From Escallonia rubra (lineage: Eukaryota > Streptophyta > Magnoliopsida > Escalloniales > Escalloniaceae): a stretch of DNA of 64,000 bases. How positions within the stretch are numbered: the stretch's first letter is position 1; every line of letters starts with the position of its first letter. The notes under the pieces were generated by a model. The model was not told the DNA's origin and did not search any database. It worked only from the letters and a program-made list of their open reading frames with translations. The stretch lies in NCBI GenBank assembly GCA_033065855.1, contig JAVXUO010000672.1:111171-175170 (forward strand). The letters are read 5' to 3'. A program made the position numbers and the translations under genes. Positions 31,821-43,560 of this stretch are shown here, in pieces.

Positions 31821-32861
31821 TAAGTTCGTATGTGCTGAGCACATGTCGTTTTGGCATGGGTATATTTGTCAATTTCCTTGCTCAAACCCTCTTAGAACCC
31901 TGAAAATCTTTTCCTCTCCGATCTCTCTTTTCTCTCTCTCTCTCTCTCCTAAAACCTAACATTTCTAGATCTTCGATGGCAGCAACATTGTGCACTGCGT
32001 TTCTAGTGAAAAGGTGGTTGGCATAAAGCTTCTTCACAACCCATGAAGGAGACAACACAGGGTTCATACTTGTAGTCATGATTAGTTTTAATCCTCAATT
32101 CTTTCATTCGATCCGCACCATCCAAAAATGCCTTCTTCTCATGAGGCAACACCTTGACTCTCCGCATTGTATTTGGTAAACAAATTACAAAGTATTTCAA
32201 AACCAAAAATTTTATTTAAATCTTCACTGGGATTCGTTAACCAAATATAACGTGACTTTATTAGCAGACAAATCCGAAATCGATTCTTTGTCCGTCTAAA
32301 TCAATTAGTCGTTTTATGTCTTGAGACACATTCCAGAATTAACTCCTCGTTTGTCTAAATTAAATAGCCGTTACAAAGTCATTTACCTTATTTAAGCAGT
32401 TAACTTTTGGTAATTACTATATTTATCCTATTTACCTTATTTACGCAGTGACTTTTGCTAATTACCATATTTACGCTGCATGTTTTCTCACTATAAAATG
32501 ACGTGCTCTTCTCTCATTTTAGACACACTAGAAAACAATCAAAGCTCTCTCCTCTTCTCTTTATAGATGTTTATGTTCTCTTGTATTTTCGGTGATAAAA
32601 GCAAGTAAAAAGTTGTTCCTATTAACCTTCGCTATTCGAGTGATTCGAGTGCTCGTTAGCGAAAAAACGACTGTTGAATCTTGAAGGGTAGCCGTCCGAG
32701 ACCTTGAGCACCAAGATATAATCTCCGAGGGGGCAAAACTACTCTTAAGGACAGTGCAACACACACCTCAGTCTGCTCCAAATTTGATAAGTTTGCTACG
32801 TTAAATTTTGAGTTTTTAACATAGTAGTTTCCTATTTTATCTTACAATCTTAAGAGTAGTT
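31821..32861. other. Probable copia 5' LTR/leader, unit B
   Basis: Collinear with 21324-22352. CTATAAAATGACG near 32491 is a possible LTR TATA box; unit A has CTCAGAAAGGACG there. CT-rich UTR-like sequence and a GTGCAACACACACC segment precede the gag ATG at 32862. The LTR ends and PBS could not be fixed. Confidence 0.45.
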
Positions 32862-35800
32862 ATGGATGTTGCTATGTTAACCGCTACTAGAGCCATTCAT
32901 GACCTTACCAAAGTTGAGCCATTCAATTGTTTAAACTTTAAGCTTTGACAAAACAAACTCTTTTTAATTATGACATTGCCAAGGTGGACTTTGTCCCTAC
33001 CAAACCTAAACCCACACCAAAGGAAGATACAGATCCCAAAGAGTTTGAAAAAGAATTTTCGATTCGGGAAATCTCAGACAAAATATGCATGGGCCTGATT
33101 CTAAATTCCCTCTCCAATTAGTTGTTTGATGTTTATTGCAATTACGCTCATGCCTCTAATATTTGGGATGCATTAAATAGGAAATATGTGATTGAGGATT
33201 CTGGTACAAAAAAGTATGTGATATGCAACTTTTTGCAATTCCAAATGTCTGAAAAGAAAGACGTGTCCTTCCAAATTCATGAGTTTCACCTAGTTATAGC
33301 CGAACTCACCAAGGAAGGGATGCCCCTACCTGAACCCTTTATAACTGGATCTCTAATTGAAAAACTTATCGAGTCCTGGTCGGATTACAAAAGTATGATG
33401 AAGCACAAGAGAAAGGACGTATCACTAGATGATGTGATAGTGCACATTTGGATTGAAGAGAAAAATAGGAGTCGTGAGAAATCTGTTAAGGCCAAGGAAT
33501 TTATTTCAAAGGAAAACTTGATTGAGGAAAGAGATGAAAAACCACATGGGAACCACAATAGGCAGAGAACAAGCTATTTAGGCAAAGAACAACATATTTG
33601 GTCATAGGCCCACCCATGAACAAAACCCAAACCTAATCACCTTAAGCCCCAAGGTAGTAATACTAAAAAGAAAGGTGATTGCTTTGTTTGTGGCAAACCG
33701 GGTCACTATCGTGCCCCTCCGAGAGCTCACCTAGCAGAGGCGGCAGATGTCATTGTTGTACTCGTTTTCGAGGCAAATATTGTTGTAGAGGAAAAAGCTT
33801 GGGTGGTAGACTTTGGTACTACTAGGCATATATGTGGTAACAGAAGTGCCTTTACCTCCTACATTCTAGTAGGGGAAAAAGAGGAACAAGTGTTCGTGGG
33901 TGACTCTCGTCTCGCGCCAGTGATCGGCAAAGGGAAAGTTAATTTAAAGCTTACCTCTGGGAAAATCCTCTCTTTTTGATGTCCTGCATGTGCCAAAAAT
34001 TCATTGGAACCTTGTGTCTGTCTCTTTGCTTGGGAAAGTAGGAGTATAAATCATCTTCGAATCAAATAAAGTTACGATGACTAAGAATGTGATGGTTGTG
34101 GGGAAAGAGTACTTTGACAAGGGTCCGTTCCTGTTGAATGTTCTTAATATTATGAATGAAAATACTTCTTCTACTTACTTTTTTTATTGCATTGATGTAT
34201 GGCATCCTATGCTTGGACATGTGAACTATCCTTATACTAAGAAAATGAAAGAATTGGGACTTCTAACTAAATTAACAATTTCCGAACATGAAAAATGTCA
34301 TATACGTGCGGAAGCAATCTTATCCGCTTGCCATATCCAAAATAGAATAATAATCAAGAAAACTTGCAAGACACCCTATGAGCTTTGGGAAAATAGGATC
34401 CTAAATCTCAAATACCTGAAAGTGTGGGGGTGCCTAGCCAAGGCTATGCTCCTTGAACCCAAAAGGAGGAAATTAGGATCTAGAACCTCGGATTCCCTGC
34501 ATATAGGTTTCTAGTCCTCAAAATGTCTTAAATTCAAATACCATAATCGAATCTAAAGATGCAATGTTCTTTAAAAATGTGTTTGTCTTAAAACAAATAT
34601 TGAGAAATAAATCTCTGAAAAAGAACTTGAGCTTAAAGGTAATAAAGGTTCATAGATTGAAATTAAAAAAAGTAAACGACAAAGAAAGGCAACGAACCTA
34701 GGAGAGGACTTTTACACCTTCCTCTTGGAGGATGATCCTCTACCCTTTAAAGAGGCTATAACCTCTCCTGATGCTTCTTTTTGGAAGGAAGCTATAAATA
34801 TCAAAAATCGAATCTATAATGTCAAATCACACCTAGGAATTGATAGACCTACCACCAGGTGCTAAACCAATCGGGTACAAATGGATTTTCAAAAGAAAAA
34901 TGAAATCTGATGGTATAACAGAGAAGCTCAAGGCCAGATTGGTTACGAAGGGCTATACTCAAAAGAAAGACCAAGATTACTTTAACACATACTCGCATGT
35001 TGCTAGAACTTCATTCATTCGATTATTAATTGCTTTAGTAGTGGTGCATAAGCTAATCGTACATTAAATAGATGTTAAAATTTCACTTCTCAAAAGAGAA
35101 CTTGAGAAACAAATTTACATGCATCAACCAAAAGGATTTGTGACCCCAGGTAATGAAAAGAAAGTGTGTAGACTTGTTAAATCTATGTGTGGTCTTAAAC
35201 AAGCTCCTAAGCAATGGCGTGATAAATTTGATAGTGCGAAGACCTCAAATGGATTTTCTGTGAATGAAGCTAATAAATGCATTTACTGCAAGTTTTCTAA
35301 TAAAAACTCTAGAGTTATTATATGCTTGTATGTGGATGACATACTCGTTATAGGAACAAGCATTTAGGTAATCAATGAGGCCAAAAACTTCATCTTTTCT
35401 ATGTTTGACATGAAAGGCTTAGGTGAGGCAAAAGTTATTCTTGGAATTAAAGTGAATAAAATAATTAATGACTAAAAAAATTTCAAGAACATTTTGTGGA
35501 ATAAGTGTTAAGGAAATCTGGTCACTTTGATTGTAGCATTGTTAGCACTCCATATGATTCTAGTATTCAGTTGAAAAAGAACAAAGATAGTGGTGTATCT
35601 CAGTCTGAATATGCTCAAATAAGTGGTAGTATCATGTACTTGATGAATGGTACTAGACCTAACATAATTTATGATGTAAACAGACTTAGTAGTTACATGC
35701 ATAATTTTGGTAAGGATCATTGGACTGCTTTATGTAGAGTGCTTAAATACCTGAAAGGAACCATGGACTATTCTCTATGCTTTCGTGGATTTTCTAAAGT

Positions 35801-36320
35801 ATTAGGAGGATATTGTGATGCTAAATGGATCTCTGATGTAGATGAGACGAAATCCAAGAGTAGTTATATTTTTACTCTTGGATTTTGTTTGGATATGAGA
35901 TTTTGAAATACTGGGTACTTCTAAATGCCTTCATTTCGAAATCCCCTAATTTACAAATTCCATCATTTTAAAATATCTTGTTTGGACATTTTCTACTACT
36001 GTGTGAATTCTAAGTGAATATTTGCAAATTCTTTGTTTGGATGAGTACCAATGAATTCAAGACTTTCCTGAAATTATATATATGAACTAGCTTATTCCAT
36101 ATATCCAAAACTACACAAACCAATAGTTAAATAATCTAAACATTTATTATGAATCAAGAACATAAATCATAACAAAAGTCAAGGTACGCTAAGAAGGAAA
36201 TAAAATGTCATAATCCAAACCAAAACAAAAGCAAACAAATGAAGTTTTTGCAACTAACTAAATTCTACGCCAGTGGAATAAACATCAGCACCCAATTCTT
36301 TTCTTCACTGAATAGTGTCT

Positions 36321-37183
36321 TCAACACGCGAACCTGTTTTCATTCTCCATAAACCAGGCAATAACTTTAAATTGTTGGTTTTCCTCAAGATCTAGCATTG
36401 ACATCACCTCCTCACAAACCTCACTAGCTTCTAGTTTTTGCGTTGTTGCACGCATGAAATCGTCAAGAGATGATGCCATTTTAGTAACTAAATAAGCAAG
36501 AACATCCTTACTCCTTGCTTTTCTTCTGGGAGGCACGTTGGTTGGCATTGAGGAGGTACTTTTTCCTTTTGAGTTTCTTTAGTAGCCAGAAGAGGATTGT
36601 CATGTATCGGAGGAAAATCATCTAAGCCTTGAATTCCAGAATACCAATCAGTATCATAAAGGTCTACAATATGACTCATCAGCTCATTTGCATCTACAAC
36701 AATTTCAACACCTTCTCCAGTTCCACTATCTTTCTCACATAATTCTATCAAGTCATCCCAGTTCGATATCACTTTATACCTATATGGTCTTGCTTCATAA
36801 TATGACTGTGAAATACAAAACATAAGTTATTTTATTAAGTTGACATAAATTAATAGACGAAATATATTAACGCAAGAAAAATATACCGCAGCATATGCAT
36901 TCCATGCATTCTCGTCATCAATTGAGATCATCTTCTTTCTATCATCCTAACTAAATCCACTTTGCACAAGTATAGCACTCACTATGGCATACATTTTCCT
37001 CCAAATCGTAGCATAAATGTTCACGTTGCTTACACTGATATCTTTCTTCATGTGAGCACTTAATTTAGCTGACGCTGTGTTATACGCAATCGACTTCCAC
37101 CCAGCATCAGATTTGTGGCCCATATTGTTTTCATCCCTAAGTATGTCAGCGAATGCACGATCCATATCCAACTTCCAGGACAC
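36321..37183 (-). pseudogene. Harbinger Myb/SANT-like DNA-binding protein, broken
   Basis: From the ATG at 37183 the frame shows the Myb/SANT-like pattern (WKLDMDRAFADIL, then a conserved W before SIAY, then SGFS). TAG at 36947 replaces the expected Trp before DDRKKM. The frame continues through NAWNAYAA to a GT donor near 36886. After an AG acceptor near 36809 it resumes as SYYEARPYRYKVISNWDDL. The C-terminal part (36321-36548) lies in a second frame. In active elements this protein partners the transposase at the terminal repeats. Confidence 0.75.
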
Positions 37184-37697
37184 ATATTTTGTGTCATCAC
37201 AGTCACTATCTATTGATTTCTTTCTTTTTTTTCTTTGCTAGCACTTATTCCTTAGCTTCCATTATCTTAAATATCTAGCAAAAGTATCAATTAACATTAT
37301 ATAAAAATATGAAAAATATAGAACTTGACCAATTATCATTAAGCTGAAACATGTCATAGACCAAAATCATTATAGTTAACGGAATAGAATCATCACAATA
37401 TACATGCTTGCAAAGTAAAAAGTTTCAATAATAAAAGGATCGTGTAAATCATCATTAAACTTAACAAAACACAAGCCAATAGTAAGTTACAAGGCCTCTT
37501 TATGCTTGATAATCCTCAAAGATATTCATCGACAATGTATCTCTAAACATAGTCCATTGCTCTGTCACTTGCACAGATGTAGCCACGTCTACATCGTGTG
37601 GATCCTCTTCTGGCGAATACTGAGCAATGTCGTGATCTACTTCTATAAAAACACGACTTCTTGATGCCCTAATATTGGATTGTTGAGTTGCTCAACT

Positions 37698-38735
37698 CAG
37701 ATGAAGTTATGGAGTACACAACAAGCATTGATAATCCTAACTCGTGTCTTTATGTCAAAGAATAAAGCTATCCGTAGTATAGCCCATCATTTTCTCAACA
37801 ATTCAAAAGTCCTTTCAATGACATTTCTTCCAACTGAGTGTCGGAGATTAAACAATTGTTTATAATTTTTTGGATTATTTCCAACCAATTCGTTAAGATA
37901 GTATCGAGTTCCCCGGTATGGAGCTAAGAAGCCTGGTCCATTAGTATATCCCACATTCACAAGATAGTACTATCTACGTCATGAAGAATAATCATGAAAA
38001 GTAGTAGGGTGAAAACTTCTTAAAGCTTTAGTCAAATCAAATTAAAAAAGTACCATTAGGAATACGAAAGCGGTTGTGCCTACGCAAAGAGTCCCTTAAA
38101 ACTCGCGAATCAGAAACAGGACCTTCCCAACTTGGTAGTAGGTATATGATTTTTAAGTCAAGGGCGCACACTCTGAGCACATTTGTAGTTATACTGCCCT
38201 TTTTATTTCGGTATCTAGGTCGTGCTTTTGTGGAGACAGTTACTGGAATATGTGTTCCATCAAGTGCTCCTAAAGATCTCTATAAATATAAAAGAATAAG
38301 CATATCTTACTTACAAGAAATATATTTGATATATAAAAAATTGAGGAAAAAAAGAATGTGGTGGTTTCCTTTTCGTAAAAAGTACCTCAAATGATTCTAT
38401 TTCCTTGCATCAGCTTGATCTGAGACTGAACCTTGCAATCTTAAGTACTCCGTACTAACTTTCATCACAATGTTAAACTACTTGCTAACCGTTTCGGCAG
38501 ATCGAAAGTAGGTAAACTTGACTAACCTATATTTCAAATTATGGGCCAAAACATGTAGAAACATTGCTACAGCTTCCTCAATTGGAACATTTCTCGTTGG
38601 CATCAAGTCCCATTTCTCACGCAAGACATTGAAAAGTTTAAAGAACGCATGCTTGCTAATGCATAGTTGTTCTACGCAATTAGCTTCTCGTTCGTCATAT
38701 AAACGCTTCAAATAGCCCGCTCTTGCATTATCTCA
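37698..38735 (-). pseudogene. PIF/Harbinger DDE transposase, broken
   Basis: The N-terminal helix-turn-helix part is open at 38478-38711 (YLKRLYDEREAN, LHVLAHN). After an apparent intron or decayed stretch the catalytic domain follows. The first Asp is in GALDGTHIPV (38259-38261), the second in GPVSDSRVL (38109-38111) and the Glu in NVIERTF (37814-37816). A TGA stands where Trp is expected after ELLRK, and the frame ends at CCVLHNFI (37698). The complete DDE triad is recognisable, but stops and frameshifts make this copy inactive. Confidence 0.82.
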
Positions 38736-40573
38736 ATCAACACGTGGTTCTTTGACCATGAATTTGTTATTGTATCACACTATCACATAAGTCACGGTCG
38801 TCACTATTGCGCCTACAAATAATTTTAAGTTTCTTATGAGATTCGTCATCTTTTTTTTCACGCCTTCTTCGTAAGTCTCGCAATGCGTTATTCATATCAC
38901 TCGTGGTTAATTTATTGTAAAAAACCTAAATACCGACAATAAAGATTGGATATCAACCCTCCAAGTAAATTATATAGAAATCAACACAAAATGGATTGTC
39001 AATAAAATGAGATGAACAACCAAAATGACAAGAATACAGGTAAACGATCAAAAAAATATTTTATATCAAGCTGCGTGTTTAGTAGAATTTGGCCATTTGA
39101 CCTCAACCCCAAATTCTTAATAATCAGTCATTCATCTCTTTTCATAAACATCCAGCCTCTCGTCCTTTCACTACCACCAATCGCCATAATTCACCAACAA
39201 AGATCCACTGTTCAGGAACCTGGTGCAAACCCCAGTTGCTAAAACAACAAGAAAGTACAGAACAAATTCGTAAAAGCAGACCTTGTAAGCAGCTGCTACA
39301 GGCCATATCAATAAAGGATACTCTGTAACAATGATTGGAGACTACCTAGATTCTTTGATGCCTTACTACAGCAATTTGCCGGTAGCAACTTTCAACCAAT
39401 AGTTTTGTTAATCTTAATTTCTAATGTGGTAAATGCAGGTTGTGGCTCTTGCAAATCAAAAGCTGCTTGGACTTGACCCAGTGAGTTCTTCCTAAAATAG
39501 TATGAACTTCAAGAAAATGGTAAAGCCGAAGGCCACCACCCATCCTCGCCACCACCCATTCCCACTACAGCCACCGAACACTACAAATGCTCCAATACAG
39601 CAGCTGCACATCATCTATGGCCATTACAGCCGCTGTCAGACACCATCCATCAATAATAATTAATCTAATTTAGCTGAGGTGCAATAGGACTCATCACTCA
39701 GCTCAGCCTATCAACTCAAGGCCTCTTAAGATCATGAAATATCAGGTATTGTACTTGCTTCGTCATTACGTTGACCTCTGCTACATAAACAGAGCCACGA
39801 CCTTTTACTACCACCAGACATAGCCACCACCAATCACCACTTCAATTACCCCATCACTATTTTCAATTACCCACCAGCAGGCATTAAAACCCCACCACCA
39901 TCTTCTACAACCGGGAAGCAGGCAATGGTTTTTGAATCGCGTAATCTCAGAATTATATGTTCACCAATTGGCTGATTACGTAGAAAAATGACCAATTGCG
40001 CAGAACCCAGACCATATTTGGCTGGTGCCCTCCAACCAAGTCAAAAATAACCCATTCCCGACACCTTTTGACCTCCTACTCCTACCCCCCTCGACCTCCC
40101 AATCCCTTCACCCTTCCACCTCTGACCCCTTCATTGTTAATGCCCAATTTGAGTTGGAGAATGATCGCGATAAAAAATAGTAAATTAAATTAATATATGA
40201 AGAAACGAGATTAAGTACCTGTGTAGCAGATGACAGATACGTCTGATGAAAGGGAGAGAAACCCAAAAGGAAAAAGAAATGAAGAAGGGTGTTAGAAAGG
40301 TGGGGGGCACGATTCCTAGAAAATAGGGATCAGGTGTCTCAGTCACGTAATTTGGATTTGTAAATTACCGATGGGAATGGAATTAGCAAATAACTAGTCC
40401 AAACTAGTTATTTGAACAATGGATTTGCAGGCCCCAAATGCACGGTTCAAATCCTTCTTAAAATTTCGTAAATTCCCTTTTGAACCATTTAAGGAAGATA
40501 TTTTGTCCAAGTGATTCTCACATACCCTACTAAAATCAAATCCCTAGTTCAAATCCAACATCCAAACACACTC
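38736..40573. other. Noncoding right arm of the Harbinger element
   Basis: No gene is seen. CCACCACC-rich patches occur near 39170, 39540 and 39800. The short plus-strand frames here (39012-39242, 39996-40193) are low-complexity artefacts. Confidence 0.5.
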
Positions 40574-40894
40574 TTGGAGGTGGAGCAGTCTCTTGGAAAT
40601 CTTCCAAGTAGACTTGCACAGCTTGGTCTACGATAGAATTCAAGTTTATTGCCTTAGAAAAGGTAAGTATTGAAGCAGAGTGGCTCCGGAACCTACTTGT
40701 AGACATCCCTTTATGGATGCGACCAGTTCCATCTGTGCCAATGTTGTGTAATTGCCAGGCTGCGATAGCTCGCGCTAGGAACAAAGCCCATAATGGCAAG
40801 AGTAGGCATATTAACCTAAGACAATATTATGCGCTAACTGCTGAATGATGGGATTATATCCCTCAATTTTGTGCACTACAAGAAAAAAGGCTTT

Positions 40895-41190
40895 TAGCGA
40901 CAGGGACATCCGTCGCTAAAAGCCTTTATTCCGTCGCTAAAACAATTAGCGACGGATTCATCGTCGCTAAAAGTCCATCGTATAAAAGTCCGTCAGTAAT
41001 AGTTTAGTGACGGAATTTTGAACTCCGTCGCTAAATATGTAATTTTTTGCGACGGATTTATTTTTAATTAGCGACGGATATTTCGTCGCTAATTATATTT
41101 TTAGTATTTAAATTTTTTTTTTATAAAATTAGCGACGAAATAAATTTTTAGCAAGCTTATTTAGCGACGAATTTAATCCGTCGCCAAAAA
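40895..41190. repeat. CACTA left subterminal repeats
   Basis: Direct and inverted copies of GCGACGGA and its variants occur every 20-40 bp. Matching variants (ACCGACGGA) occupy 44535-44725 at the other end. In CACTA elements such motifs bind the TNPA-type protein. Confidence 0.85.
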
Positions 41191-41455
41191 TCAATTTTTT
41201 TTTGAAATTTTTTTTTATTTTTCAATTACCCAGACCTGTAATACAATTTTCATTTCTCAACAACAACGCGCAATAATCAATACAAAAAGAAATATATATA
41301 GTCAATTATAAAAAAATATTTCAATATAAAAAAGACTCATATGTACAAGCCGGGAACCGAATACAGCCGGTTAGGGGAGGGGAGAAGGGTACAAGTCGGG
41401 CGCGGGGGGCGGGGGGGGGGGGGGGAAGCTAGGAACGGGCACGGGAAGGGGCTCA

Positions 41456-42235
41456 TCAGGGGTCGCCTAGTCCCGGATCTGGATCCTGCTGATCCGGGGT
41501 CGGCTCGGCATGTCCAGTAGTGCCCTGCTCCCTGATCATCCTCACCACCACTGTAGCAATGCGTTGGATCTCCTCGTCGTCCAACTGACGCTGAGGAGCC
41601 GGTGTCTGTGGAGGGGCAGCAGGGGGTGAGGACGCTCCTATCACGGCACGAGCAGTCGTGCTAGGCAGGCCGCGTATGCGGCCTTTCGGCCGATTCACGA
41701 CCTCCGGCGTATCCAGCCATCGCTTCAACCCCCCAGTACTCGCAGCCGTACTAGTGGACGCTGATGGCTGTCTGGACTGCTGCTCGGACCCCCTTAGCTG
41801 TTCATACGAGGCCTGCAAAAACAGTGGTTTAACGATATGTTAGGGCATTAATTAACGAAACAGACATTGAGGATAGAAAGACAAAACATTAACAACTTAA
41901 ATAAATTGACTCACATCGATCCGTCGGGCAATATCTGAAATATAGTCCCCCGCCCGGTGCGCCTCGTCCTTGTCCTTCTTCTGCACGTGCGTCTGACTAT
42001 AAGTCAAAGCAATGACCTCATCCTCCTCCAGATCCGGGTGCTCGACCGCGTTCATGTGTCGGACGATGTCGTGTGGCACCGACCCCCCCGTGTGCGTCGG
42101 ATCTCTGTTCTGTCTGTTCTCGGCCCCACTCTTACTCTTGGCGTCCCAGCTTAGATCCGCAGCCCACCGATCTATCATCTCCCCCCATACACGGTGAGAT
42201 ATCCAATGTGGGGGATATCTCGTCATCTCCGTCAT
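41456..42235 (-). pseudogene. Ptta/En/Spm plant transposon protein (Transposase_24-like), partial
   Basis: Two exons join in phase. Exon 42235-41915 encodes WISHRVWGEMIDRW...THTGG and YSQTHVQKKD, the hallmark of the plant Ptta/En/Spm family. A GTGAGT donor at 41914 and a TTTGCAG acceptor at 41813 join it to exon 41812-41456, which starts ASYEQLRGSEQQ and ends with a short acidic C-terminal tail. Both exons are open, but upstream exons are not evident (a possible AG acceptor near 42245). It is probably a TNPA-like DNA-binding protein remnant and is not the catalytic transposase. Confidence 0.72.
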
Positions 42236-42499
42236 CGGGGCACCCTCGGGCTAATTTGATTTTCATTAGGTTCTTAGGGTTAATTAAAACTAATTAGGCT
42301 CGTTAGAGCTAATTAGGGTTAATTAATTTACTAAAATATTGTTAATCAGAACTAATTAGGGCTAATTATAGCTAGTGCTGGAGCCACGATGAGATTCCAG
42401 GGGGTGCATGCTAAAAATGTCGCATTAACCTAACTAACCTAAATTTAATGCACATTCAACAATCTCAATTCCGACACCTCATATGTGTTGCTATGGTGT

Positions 42500-42615
42500 T
42501 CGATACGTGTCTGACACCTCCGGACACGTGTCTGACACATACCGACACGTGTCCGACGCCTCCGGACACGTGTCCGACGCCCACCAAACACGTGTCCGAC
42601 GCCCACCGACACGCA
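42500..42615. repeat. ACACGTGTC repeats in the CACTA element
   Basis: A ~20-bp unit around GACACGTGTCCGACGCC repeats about six times with variation. It includes four CACGTG palindromes. The function is unknown; CACGTG is the plant G-box core. Confidence 0.7.
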
Positions 42616-43049
42616 CCTCCAGGCACATCGGCATACGTTAATTTGGTCCGTGTCTGCGCTAACTAACAGGTATCTCAATCCAATTGGGTCCCATCCTCCG
42701 TCAACAATCTCAATTCTCAATTCTCAAATGCTCAATGCAATAAAAATTAACAAAAATCACACATTCAATCCAATTAGGTCCCATCCTCCGTCAATAATCT
42801 CAATATCTCAAATGCTCAATGCACAATTAATAATCTAAAATCATCAATTAACAACCTAAAATCATCAATTAATAATCGCAATTACTTCAAATGCACAGCT
42901 AATAACCTAAAATCATCAATTAACAACCTAAAATCATCGATCAATAATCACAATTCTCAAATACACAATTAACAACCTAAATTTATCAAACAAATTATCA
43001 ATGTTCAAATGGAAAAAAATTGTTCAAAATACACATATCTGATGCGCTT

Positions 43050-43560
43050 GAATTATTTCAATTTAGGGTTCGATTGTATCAGGACATTCAATTTAGGGTT
43101 CAATTAGGGGATAAATTAGTTTAATTTAGGATTCGATTCGATTAGGGCATTCAATTTAGGATTTAATTATGGTTCAATTACTTCAATTTAGGGTTCTATT
43201 AGTTCAATTTAGGGTTCGGTTGAATTAGGGCATTAAATTTAAGGTTCAATTAGGGGGTTCAATTAGTTCAATTTAGGGTTCGATTGGATTAGGGCATTCA
43301 ATTTAGGGTTCAATTTAGGGTTCGATTCGATTATGGCATTCAATTTAAAGTTTAATTAGTGTTCAATTACTTCAATTTATGGTTCAATTATGGTTCAATT
43401 ACTTCAATTTAGTGGTCGGTTGAATTGGGATATTTAATTAGGGGGTTCAATAAGTTCAATTTAGGGTTCGGTTGGATTAGGGCATTCAATTAGGGGTTCT
43501 ATAGTTTACTTTAGGGTTCGATTCGATTAAGACATTCAATTTAGGGTTTAAAGAGAAATA
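43050..43560. repeat. TTCAATTTAGGGTTCGATT minisatellite in the CACTA element
   Basis: An imperfect repeat of 20-50 bp is built from TTCAATTTAGGGTT and GATTAGGGCATT blocks over about 500 bp. It includes roughly ten TTTAGGG motifs, the plant telomere unit, but they are dispersed and not head-to-tail. Confidence 0.75.

Larger units (their letters stand above)
25747..35000 (+). repeat. Segmental duplication unit B
   Basis: Same order and orientation as unit A (15553-24508). The recognisable overlap ends where A is truncated (CGCATGT at about 35000), while the copia element in B continues. B carries the 207-bp foldback element at 27005 and the 824-bp MITE at 30997. It lacks the hAT MITE and ~140 bp between two TTTGAGTT direct repeats. 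Confidence 0.92.
35881..40573 (-). mobile_element. PIF/Harbinger transposon, 4693 bp
   Basis: Inserted in the copia RNase H region. Flanking 3-bp duplications TTG (35878-35880 and 40574-40576) and imperfect terminal inverted repeats GATTTTGTTTGGAT (left) and GAGTGTGTTTGGAT (complement of the right end) mark it. It carries both standard Harbinger genes on the minus strand, a Myb/SANT-like protein and a DDE transposase, each disrupted. The right part (38960-40560) is noncoding with CCACCA-rich patches. TTG departs from the usual TTA/TAA target, but the reading frame of copia resumes exactly when one TTG is kept. Confidence 0.88.

Noticed and set aside
41404-41425. Long G homopolymer in the CACTA element, and the C run at 19409-19424
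   Set aside because: Probable homopolymer length uncertainty from sequencing; no quadruplex function can be claimed from the run alone.
42445-42720. Arg-rich minus-strand frame of 91 codons
   Set aside because: Encoded by the CACGTGTCCGAC repeats of the CACTA element.
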